A stretch of DNA of 20,905 bases, taken from Chloroflexota bacterium. GTDB taxonomy: Bacteria; Chloroflexota; Limnocylindria; QHBO01. This document shows positions 13,164-20,102 of this stretch, piece by piece (the stretch's first letter is position 1; each line of letters starts with the position of its first letter). The notes under the pieces are model-generated. The model ran no database searches. It saw nothing but the letters and a program-made list of their open reading frames with translations, and had not been told where the DNA came from. The stretch is taken from NCBI GenBank assembly GCA_019348395.1, contig JAHWJN010000003.1, positions 1 to 20,905 on the forward strand, written 5' to 3'. Position numbers and translations under genes: made by a program.

Positions 13164-15172
13164 TCCGCCGCCTGCTCGCCATCGCCGGCCTGGTCCTGGC
13201 GGCGAGCGCCTGTAGCGCCAATCCGATCCCCGACGAGACACCGGGCCCGACCACCTTCCCGGTCGCGCCGCCCGACGCCGCGTCGGAGGTGGCGAGCCGC
13301 TACGTCGAGGCATGGGCGGCCGGCGACTGGGTGGCCATGCACGCGCTCCTCGACGAGCCGACCCGTGCGCGCTACCCGATCGACGGCTTCGCCGACCTCC
13401 ACGCTTCGTTCGCGACCATGACGCGGCTCGAGGACCTGCGCGGCGAGCCGGGCGAGCCGCGGACGGTGGGACTGGCACCGGAGCCGCCACCGGCCGACTT
13501 CCCGGCGCCGACTCCCGTCCCCACGCCGACCCTGAACCCCGCTCCGGCCAGCCCGGGCCCGGAATCGACGCCCGGCCAGACGCGGGATCCGGACGCGCCG
13601 CTCGAGGGGCCGGTGCCCGGGCTCGCGGTCCCGATCGATCTCCGCGTGGCGACCGAGCGGTTCGGGGATCTGACGCTCGACCGGGCACTCACCTTCGTCC
13701 ACGGCACGGACGGCTGGACGCTGCGCTGGACACCGGAGGTCCTCTTCCCCGAGCTGGGCGAGGACGGCAGCCTCCGGCTCGACCGAACGCTCGGCCCGCG
13801 CGGGCGGATCGTGGGACCCGACGGCCTGGTCTGGGCCGAGACACGCGACGACGGGCGCCGGGTGTACCCGCAGGAGGCGCTCGCCGGCCAGGTGATCGGC
13901 TACGTCGGCGAGGTCACCGCCGAGGACCTGGAGCGCCTGCCGGCCGAGGCCGGCTACCGGGCGGGGGACGTGGTCGGGCGCAGCGGACTCGAGTCCGGGG
14001 CCGAGCGCCTGCTGCGGGGCAGCCCCGGCTGGACGCTGGTGGCGCAGGGCGACCAGGGCACCACCGTGCTGGACGAGGTGGAGATGACGCCCGGCGCCGA
14101 CGTCGCGATCACGATCCGCCCGGACCTCCAGGCAGTGGCCCAGGACGCCATCGCCCCGTACTCGCAGGCCGCCACCGCCGTCGTGGACCCTCGCAGCGGG
14201 GATGTGTGGGCCCTCGCCTCGGCGCCGTCCTTCAACCCGAACGCCATGACGCTCGGCACGACACTGGCCGGCGAACCGCTCGAGCCGGCCGGGCAGGCGC
14301 AGATCTTCAACAAGGCGGTCCTCGGCGCCTACCCGGCGGGGTCGTCGTTCAAGCCCTTCACGCTGGCCGCGGCGCTGCAGACCGGGGTCGTGACGCCGTC
14401 GAGCACCCGGCCCTGTCCGGCTTCATGGGAGTACAGCGGCTACACCTTCCGCAACTACATGGATCACACGCTGCCCGGTTCGGTGGGGTTGGCCGAGTCG
14501 ATGGCCTTCAGCTGCAACACGACCTACATGCCACTCAGCCTGGAGGTGTACGAGGCGGACGAGACGGCGCTGACCGACCTCCTCGCCGAGTTCGGCTTCG
14601 GCGCCGCGACGGGCATCGGCTACCTCGTCGAGGAGACGGGGATCGTGCCCGACGACGCCTGGCTGGCGGCGAACGGGCGCGGCGGGTACTCGGGCTTCGA
14701 GCAGATCCAGCTCTCCATCGGCCAGGGGGCGTTCCTCGGCACGCCGCTGCAGCTGGCGAACGCGTACGCTGCGATCGGCAACGGCGGCACGCTGTGGCAG
14801 CCGCGAATCGTCACCACCGCCACGCTGCCGGACCGCACCGTGGTCGAGCAGGTCGACCCCACGGTGGTCCGCCAGGTCGGCGTGGCCGACGAGGATCTCA
14901 CGTTCGTGACCGACACGCTCGAGGCGGTGACCACCCAGCCCTACGGCACGGGAACCGCCGCGTTCGCCGGCTTCGGCATCCCGGTCGCGGGAAAGAGCGG
15001 CACGGCCGAGACCGGCACGCCGGACCCGCACGCGTGGTTCCCCGCCTTCGCCCCGGCCGACGACCCGACCATCAGCGTGGCGACCGTCCTGCCCCACATC
15101 CCGCTCGGTACCGGCGGCTCGGACGCGGCTCCGCTGGTCCGCCGGGTGATGGCCGCCCACTTCGCGAACTGA
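13160..15172 (+). CDS. Class B penicillin-binding protein (lipoprotein, MecA-N-like plus transpeptidase)
   Basis: 670 residues. The signal MIRRLLAIAGLVLAASAC ends in a lipobox-like AASAC with Cys18 as probable lipidation site, so the enzyme would be tethered outside the membrane. Residues about 40-195 resemble the NTF2-like MecA N-terminal domain but are split by a proline-rich stretch (about 107-155). A dimerisation domain follows (about 205-310; RGRIVGPDG at 214-222). The transpeptidase domain has the active-site SxxK as SSFK (Ser395-Lys398), the SCN triad (451-453) and KSGT (612-615), so it should be active in peptidoglycan cross-linking. The start overlaps the LmbE-like gene. Similar MecA-N-containing PBPs can have low beta-lactam affinity, but that cannot be judged from sequence alone. 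Confidence 0.9.
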   Translation: MIRRLLAIAGLVLAASACSANPIPDETPGPTTFPVAPPDAASEVASRYVEAWAAGDWVAMHALLDEPTRARYPIDGFADLHASFATMTRLEDLRGEPGEPRTVGLAPEPPPADFPAPTPVPTPTLNPAPASPGPESTPGQTRDPDAPLEGPVPGLAVPIDLRVATERFGDLTLDRALTFVHGTDGWTLRWTPEVLFPELGEDGSLRLDRTLGPRGRIVGPDGLVWAETRDDGRRVYPQEALAGQVIGYVGEVTAEDLERLPAEAGYRAGDVVGRSGLESGAERLLRGSPGWTLVAQGDQGTTVLDEVEMTPGADVAITIRPDLQAVAQDAIAPYSQAATAVVDPRSGDVWALASAPSFNPNAMTLGTTLAGEPLEPAGQAQIFNKAVLGAYPAGSSFKPFTLAAALQTGVVTPSSTRPCPASWEYSGYTFRNYMDHTLPGSVGLAESMAFSCNTTYMPLSLEVYEADETALTDLLAEFGFGAATGIGYLVEETGIVPDDAWLAANGRGGYSGFEQIQLSIGQGAFLGTPLQLANAYAAIGNGGTLWQPRIVTTATLPDRTVVEQVDPTVVRQVGVADEDLTFVTDTLEAVTTQPYGTGTAAFAGFGIPVAGKSGTAETGTPDPHAWFPAFAPADDPTISVATVLPHIPLGTGGSDAAPLVRRVMAAHFAN

Positions 15173-15224
15173 CCGCCGGACCTGCCGACATGTCGATCGA
15201 GGCCGCCCCGACGGACCGGTCGCC

Positions 15225-15254
15225 TTGCGCCGCCCTCGGCCGAGCGGGTAGCAT
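15225..15254 (+). promoter_or_regulatory. Putative promoter of the respiratory operon (TTGCGC-18-TAGCAT)
   Basis: TTGCGC (15225-15230) and TAGCAT (15249-15254) are 18 bases apart in the 145-base gap after the penicillin-binding protein gene. A perfect 10-base palindrome CTCGGCCGAG (15235-15244) lies between them and could be an operator. Transcription would start near 15261, leaving a leader of about 57 bases before the GTG at 15318. A GGAGAG at 15298-15303 is a distant candidate ribosome binding site. Confidence 0.4.
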
Positions 15255-15317
15255 CGGTCTCGCCGCTCCTTTAGGTCCCCATGGTCTGACGACGCCCGGA
15301 GAGCGACCCACGACGCC

Positions 15318-17291
15318 GTGATCAGCGATACCGCGATTCCACTGAGGTTCCAGACTGCCGAGGTCGGCGTCGACTGGCTCCAGTGCAACATCGAGTGCCA
15401 GGAAGGCTGCCCGGTCAACACGAACTGCCGGGGGTACCTCATGCTGGCCGCGGAGGGTCGGTTCGAGGAGGGCTATATCCTCGCTCGCGACCCGAACCCG
15501 GTGGCCGCCATCTGCGGGTACGTCTGCTCGGCGCCGTGCGAGAAGGCGTGCCGCCGCGCCGACATCGACAAGCCGCTCGCCATCCGCGCCATGAAGCGCT
15601 TCCTGGTCGACTGGCACTACGGCAACAACATGCCGGACAACGTCATCGTCAACCCGCCCACCGGGCGCAGCGTCGGCATCATCGGCGCCGGACCGGCCGG
15701 CCTGGCCGCGGCGAAGGAGCTGGCCAGCTGGGGCCACGAGGTGCACGTCTACGAGGCCCTCCCCTCCGGTGGTGGCACCACGCTGATCGGCGTCCCGGCC
15801 TTCCGATTGCCGCGCGACGTGATCGAGCTCGACGTGAACTGGGTCGCGAAGCACGGCGTGCAGTTCCACTACAACGTCGAGGTCGGCCGCGACGTCACCC
15901 TCGAGCAGCTCCGCGAGCGCCACGACTCGGTCGTGGTCGCCACCGGATGCATGTACCCGGTGGCGATGAACACGCCGGGCGAGGAGCTCGACGGGGTGAT
16001 CTACGGCGTCGACTTCCTCAAGCGCGCCAACCTCGGCCAGCCCCAGTGGGTCGGGGATCACGTGATCATCATCGGCGGCGGCTACACGGCCATGGACTCC
16101 TCGCGCACCGCCCTGCGCCTCGGCGCCCGGACCTCGACGATCGTCTACCGCCGCGGCCCCGAGGAGATGGTCGTGGACGAGGAGGAGATCCACGAGACCC
16201 ACTTCGAGGGCGTGAAGTTCGAATACTTCAGCTCGCCGATCGAGGTGTTGGCCGGCGAGGACGGCCGCGTGAGCGGCGTGAAGTTCGTGCGCACCCAGCT
16301 CGGACCGCCCGACGACAGCGGCCGCCGCAGCGCCGAGCCGATCCCGAACAGCGAGTTCGTCATCCCCTGCGACATGGTCATTCCGTGCACCAGCCAGGCG
16401 GCCGACAACAACGTCCTCGGGGAGTACGGCGCCAAGCTGAACCGGCACGTGGGCGTGACCGACACGCGCACCGTGGTGGAGGGCGGCTCCCTGTCGAGCT
16501 GGCGTACGCCGCCGATGAACGGCTCGACGCCGACCGACGCGGCCGGCCGGCCGATGAACGGGCTGAGCTTCGATTTCAAGCGCGGCTACGTCACCATCAA
16601 CAACGATACCTTCGGCACGACTTCGGACGGCATCTTCGCGGTCGGCGACTTCGTGACAGGCCCCGCCACGATCATCGAGGCAGCCGGCCTCGGCCGTCGC
16701 TGCGCGCGGGCGGTCGACCGCTGGCTGGCCGGCCTGCGCGGCGAGGAGCTCGAGGAGCTGCCGGTCATCAACCGCGCGGTGATCACCCAGAGCCTCGAGC
16801 ACGACATGCCGCGCTTCTACGAGGCGACCCGCCGCCAGGAGATCCCGATGGCGCCGCCGGAGCTGCGGCGTGACTTCACCTCCCTGGTGGAGGTGGGCTA
16901 CGACACCCGCGGCGCGATCGCCGAGGGCACGCGCTGCCTCCAGTGCAACCACAACATCAACATCGACGGTCCGCGCTGTATCCTGTGCGGGCTCTGCGCC
17001 GACGTCTGCCCGGAGGGCGTGATCTACATGATCGACAAGGCGCAGGTCGGCGGCGACGACCCGGAGCAGGAGTTCTTCCAGTCGTGGCCCCGCGGGATCG
17101 CCATGATCATCGACGAGGAGCGCTGCATCCGGTGCAACCTCTGCGTCGAGCGCTGTCCCACCAACTGCATCACCATGGATCGTCTCGAGCTCGAGCGGTT
17201 CACGCCTGACGGGAAGGTTCTGTTGGAGAGCTACAAGGACAACGTGCTCGGGCAGATCGGTCAGCAGGCCGGCACGGCGGTGGACCGATGA
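15318..17291 (+). CDS. GltD-like NAD(P)/FAD flavoprotein with N- and C-terminal [4Fe-4S] domains
   Basis: 657 residues. The N-terminal Fe-S domain has cysteines 23, 27, 31, 37 and 66, 70, 74, 78. The FAD motif GIIGAGPAGLAAAKEL is at 120-135 and the NAD(P) motif IIGGGYTAMDSS at 251-262; the GIFAVGDFVTGPATIIEA stretch (438-455) closes the flavin site. This is the layout of the glutamate synthase small-subunit (GltD/NfnL-like) family. A C-terminal ferredoxin domain has two CxxCxxCxxxCP motifs (554-565 and 603-614), plus an RCLQC pair (540, 543). No glutamate synthase large subunit is nearby. It instead overlaps the cytochrome b gene (ATGA), so it probably passes electrons between NAD(P)H and the quinone/cytochrome complex. 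The start is GTG; no closer ATG precedes the conserved N-terminus. Confidence 0.9.
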   Translation: MISDTAIPLRFQTAEVGVDWLQCNIECQEGCPVNTNCRGYLMLAAEGRFEEGYILARDPNPVAAICGYVCSAPCEKACRRADIDKPLAIRAMKRFLVDWHYGNNMPDNVIVNPPTGRSVGIIGAGPAGLAAAKELASWGHEVHVYEALPSGGGTTLIGVPAFRLPRDVIELDVNWVAKHGVQFHYNVEVGRDVTLEQLRERHDSVVVATGCMYPVAMNTPGEELDGVIYGVDFLKRANLGQPQWVGDHVIIIGGGYTAMDSSRTALRLGARTSTIVYRRGPEEMVVDEEEIHETHFEGVKFEYFSSPIEVLAGEDGRVSGVKFVRTQLGPPDDSGRRSAEPIPNSEFVIPCDMVIPCTSQAADNNVLGEYGAKLNRHVGVTDTRTVVEGGSLSSWRTPPMNGSTPTDAAGRPMNGLSFDFKRGYVTINNDTFGTTSDGIFAVGDFVTGPATIIEAAGLGRRCARAVDRWLAGLRGEELEELPVINRAVITQSLEHDMPRFYEATRRQEIPMAPPELRRDFTSLVEVGYDTRGAIAEGTRCLQCNHNINIDGPRCILCGLCADVCPEGVIYMIDKAQVGGDDPEQEFFQSWPRGIAMIIDEERCIRCNLCVERCPTNCITMDRLELERFTPDGKVLLESYKDNVLGQIGQQAGTAVDR

Positions 17292-18019
17292 GCGACGGCA
17301 GCGGCAACCGGATGACCCGCTGGCTCAAGGAGTCGACCGTCTGGCGCAGCCTCTTCCGCCACGGCGTGCCGCGCGACCGCCGCACCCGCGTGATGGCGGT
17401 GATGAGCAACGTCTTCCTGCACCTGCACCCCGTCGCCGTCCGCAAGAGCGGCATCCGCCTGTCGTTCACCTGGTGCATGGGCGGGCTGACGTTCTTCCTC
17501 TTCCTCGCCGAGGTGGTCAGCGGCGTGCTGCTGATGTTCTACTACCGCCCGGTGATCGAGTACGCCTACCAGGACATCCAGGACCTGCGGGCCCACGTGA
17601 CGCTCGGCATCTTGCGCGAGATCCACCGCTGGGGCGCGCACGCCATGATCATCTCGATCTGGCTGCACATGATGCGCGTGTTCCTGACCGGCTCGTACAA
17701 GCCGCCGCGCGAGTTCAACTGGATCGTCGGCGTGTTCTTGCTGGTGCTGACGATGCTGCTGAGCTTCACGGGGTATTTGCTGCCGTGGGACCAACTGGCG
17801 ATCTGGGCCATCACGGTCGGGACGCAGATGGCGCTGTATGCACCGCTGGCCGGCCCCGAGTCGAGCTTCCTGATCCTCGGCGGGATCGAGATCGGGCAGG
17901 GGACCCTGCTGCGGTTCTACGTGGCCCACGTCGTGCTGTTCCCGCTCGTGACGGCCATCCTGCTGATCGTCCACTTCTGGCGGATCCGCAAGGACGGCGG
18001 CATCTCCGGGCCGGTGTAG
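17288..18019 (+). CDS. petB: b6-type cytochrome b (N-terminal half) of Rieske/cytochrome b complex
   Basis: 243 residues with four hydrophobic helices. Haem b ligands are His113/His127 (13 residues between) and His214/His229 (14 residues between); the 14-residue spacing of the second pair is characteristic of cytochrome b6 rather than mitochondrial-type b. RVFLTGSYKPPREFNWIVGV and TGYLLPWDQ match b6 closely, as does the C-terminal IRKDGGISGPV. Cys63 in FTWCMGGLT aligns with b6 Cys35, which binds haem ci (cn) through one thioether. It oxidises and reduces quinones in the membrane together with the next gene product. An ATGA overlap joins it to the flavoprotein and 15 bases separate it from the subunit IV gene. 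Confidence 0.95.
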   Translation: MSDGSGNRMTRWLKESTVWRSLFRHGVPRDRRTRVMAVMSNVFLHLHPVAVRKSGIRLSFTWCMGGLTFFLFLAEVVSGVLLMFYYRPVIEYAYQDIQDLRAHVTLGILREIHRWGAHAMIISIWLHMMRVFLTGSYKPPREFNWIVGVFLLVLTMLLSFTGYLLPWDQLAIWAITVGTQMALYAPLAGPESSFLILGGIEIGQGTLLRFYVAHVVLFPLVTAILLIVHFWRIRKDGGISGPV

Positions 18020-18022
18020 GCT

Positions 18023-18030
18023 AGGAAGGG
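18023..18030 (+). promoter_or_regulatory. Ribosome binding site AGGAAGGG
   Basis: AGGAAGGG ends four bases before the ATG at 18035. It supports that start, which gives a long proline/alanine-rich N-terminal tail that might otherwise be doubted. Confidence 0.45.
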
Positions 18031-18034
18031 ACCG

Positions 18035-18652
18035 ATGACGATCGAGAAGCGACCGAACGCGACCGCCGACAAGAACGCTCCGACGCAGGCTCCCTCCGAG
18101 GCGCCGCTGGCGGCGCCCGGTGCCGGGCCGAAGCTGCCCGGACCGCCCGGCGTGCCGGGGACCGAGCGCTTCCGCCTGCTCGCCTACGTCAAGCAGGAGT
18201 CGATGGTCCGCGTCGACAAGCGACCGGACGAGACGGTGCTCACCTGGCCGCACCTGCTGCGTGCCGAGTTCGTGATGCTCATGCTCATGACCGCGCTGCT
18301 GGTGGTCGTGTCGGCCTTCATCCGCGCACCGCTCGAGGAGATGGCGAACCCGGTGATCACGCCGCACGTGGCGAAAGCGCCGTGGTACTTCCTCGGCCTG
18401 CAGGAGCTGCTGAGCTACTTCAACGCGACGGTCGCGGGCGTGCTGGTCATCCCGGTCTATCTCGGCGGCCTCATGCTCATCCCGTTCATCGACCGCACGC
18501 CGTACAGGGCGGCGCGTGACAGGAAGCTGATGTGGGTCTTCTTCCTGTGCCTGATGATCGGTGGGCTGATCATCACCTTCATCGGATCGTTCTTCCGCGG
18601 CCCGAGCTGGCAGTGGGTCTGGCCGTGGGAGGGCCTCTTCTTCACGCTATGA
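18035..18652 (+). CDS. petD: Subunit IV-like cytochrome b C-terminal half
   Basis: 205 residues. A Pro/Ala-rich cytoplasmic tail (about 6-45) precedes three hydrophobic helices (about 79-97, 129-150, 165-188), matching PetD/subunit IV, the C-terminal half of cytochrome b. The quinol-oxidation-site segment reads NPVITPHVAKAPWYFLGLQE, so the usual PEWY is APWY (115-118) with no acidic residue at the second position. The chain ends with a WQWVWPW aromatic segment. It pairs with the b6-like protein encoded upstream to form the Qo site. Its stop overlaps the Rieske gene start (ATGA at 18649-18652). Confidence 0.9.
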   Translation: MTIEKRPNATADKNAPTQAPSEAPLAAPGAGPKLPGPPGVPGTERFRLLAYVKQESMVRVDKRPDETVLTWPHLLRAEFVMLMLMTALLVVVSAFIRAPLEEMANPVITPHVAKAPWYFLGLQELLSYFNATVAGVLVIPVYLGGLMLIPFIDRTPYRAARDRKLMWVFFLCLMIGGLIITFIGSFFRGPSWQWVWPWEGLFFTL

Positions 18653-19290
18653 CGCAGCACACGTCGTACGGTGAGGTCCACGGGCCGCGCGCGGGCGAGA
18701 TCAGCCGGCGCGGGTTCATGCGGCGCATGCTCGGGATCGGGACCGGGATCCTCTCGCTCCAGTTCCTGGGCGGCACCATCGCGTTTCTGTGGCCGAACGT
18801 GACCGAGGGCCTCGGCGCCGAGATCACGCTCGGCACGGCCGAGGACATCAACAGCGCTGCGCCGGACTGGGCCCAGGGACTGCCGTACATCTACAACCCG
18901 GCACGCCTCTTTGTCGTCAACGTGCCCGCCGGCAAGGCTCGCGTGGCGCAGGAGTCCGGCGGAGCCGTCGAGGCCGAGGCGTCGCTGCCGGTTCCTGACC
19001 CTGGCGAGGACGTGCTCGCCCTGTGGCGCAAGTGCCCGCACCTCGGCTGCCAGGTCCCGCAGCTGTGCGAGTTCAGCCAGTGGTTCGAGTGCCTCTGCCA
19101 TGGGTCGCAGTACACGATCCTCGGCGAGTACCGCGCCGGACCGGCCCCACGGGGCATGGACCGCTTCCCGATGCGCCTCGACGGCGACGTCTACATCGTC
19201 GACACGCGCGAGGTCGAGAGCGGCCCACCGCCCGGCACCGTGACCTTCGACGATCGGGAGCCCGGCGACATGCAGCACTGCGCGGGCTGA
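18649..19290 (+). CDS. Rieske [2Fe-2S] protein with Tat signal anchor
   Basis: 213 residues. A twin-arginine motif SRRGFM (19-24) precedes the single N-terminal helix (about 28-48), so the folded protein is exported by Tat and stays anchored. Rieske box I is CPHLGC (129-134) and box II CLCHGS (148-153). Predicted cluster ligands are Cys129, His131, Cys148 and His151, with Cys134 and Cys150 as the stabilising disulfide. An additional Cys140 lies between the boxes. The ATG at 18649 overlaps the subunit IV stop; an open frame runs upstream but only through the preceding gene. It transfers electrons from quinol at the Qo site to the cytochrome c encoded four bases downstream. Confidence 0.95.
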   Translation: MTQHTSYGEVHGPRAGEISRRGFMRRMLGIGTGILSLQFLGGTIAFLWPNVTEGLGAEITLGTAEDINSAAPDWAQGLPYIYNPARLFVVNVPAGKARVAQESGGAVEAEASLPVPDPGEDVLALWRKCPHLGCQVPQLCEFSQWFECLCHGSQYTILGEYRAGPAPRGMDRFPMRLDGDVYIVDTREVESGPPPGTVTFDDREPGDMQHCAG

Positions 19291-19294
19291 CTCC

Positions 19295-20098
19295 ATGCGA
19301 CTGAAGACGCTCGGCGTGCTGCTCGTGACCGCCATGGCGGCGTTCACGATGATCTACTGGTTCGCCGATCAGCCGGTCCGCGAGGGGATCGCGGCCGAGA
19401 ACGAGGAGGAGCTGCTGCACTTCGGCGAGATCGTGTACTCCGACGATCCCGGCGAGCCGGCCGCGGCAGGATGCGCGCGCTGCCACGGACCCGAGGGCGA
19501 GGGCGGCCAGATCCCGAACGATCCGGATGGCCGATCGGCGCCGTCGCTGCGCAGCGCCAGCCTGGCCGACAAGCTCCGTGTCAACCCCAACTACGTGCAC
19601 CTCGCGGTGAGCTACGGCGGCGTGGTCGTCTCGGGCAACGTGAACTCGCCGATGCCCGCCTGGGCCACCGAGGTCGGCGGCCCGCTGAACGAGCAGCAGA
19701 TCGAGGCCGTGGTGACCCTGGTCGAGACCTGGCTCGAGGAGCCCGATGAGGCCCCGACCGAGGTCGAGGATACCGTCGAAGCCGGTGCCGAGGTCTACGC
19801 CGCGGCCGGCTGCGCCGGGTGCCACGGTCCCGACCTGCAGGGCGGCGGCCCCTTCCCCGCGCTCACGAACGTCGGCAACGAGGTCGGCAACCTGCCGGAG
19901 CCGGTGGCCCAGCAGGAGCAGTACATCGCCGACTACGAGGAGGACCCGTACCTGGCCCTGGGCCAATGGATCCGGAACTCGGCGGAGAACTACAACGACG
20001 GGGAGCCGACGGGCATGCCGGCCCACCCGGAGGAGCGCCTGTCGGACAGCGCGCTTCGCGCGCTCATCACCTTCCTGCTGGACCAGACCGGGGGATGA
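19295..20098 (+). CDS. Membrane-anchored dihaem cytochrome c
   Basis: 267 residues. An uncleaved-looking N-terminal helix (about 5-24) anchors two cytochrome c domains. The first has CARCH (60-64) with probable axial Met120 in SPMPAW; the second has CAGCH (173-177) with probable Met241 in TGMPAHP. The acidic linker (about 146-163) joins the domains. It likely replaces cytochrome c1/f as electron acceptor of the Rieske protein and hands electrons to a terminal oxidase or another carrier. Haem attachment would occur on the outer face of the membrane. The gene starts four bases after the Rieske stop and ends four bases before the next start. Confidence 0.93.
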   Translation: MRLKTLGVLLVTAMAAFTMIYWFADQPVREGIAAENEEELLHFGEIVYSDDPGEPAAAGCARCHGPEGEGGQIPNDPDGRSAPSLRSASLADKLRVNPNYVHLAVSYGGVVVSGNVNSPMPAWATEVGGPLNEQQIEAVVTLVETWLEEPDEAPTEVEDTVEAGAEVYAAAGCAGCHGPDLQGGGPFPALTNVGNEVGNLPEPVAQQEQYIADYEEDPYLALGQWIRNSAENYNDGEPTGMPAHPEERLSDSALRALITFLLDQTGG

Positions 20099-20102
20099 CG
20101 AG

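Noticed and set aside
15190..15321. A 43-codon frame from ATG 15190 whose stop overlaps the GTG of the flavoprotein gene
   Set aside because: It contains the putative -35/-10 elements, has no recognisable features or ribosome binding site, and its composition looks like non-coding sequence. The GTGA overlap is probably chance, though it mimics the other junctions.
15318..17291. The flavoprotein as a genuine glutamate synthase small subunit
   Set aside because: No large subunit is present, a C-terminal double ferredoxin is added, and the gene overlaps cytochrome b.
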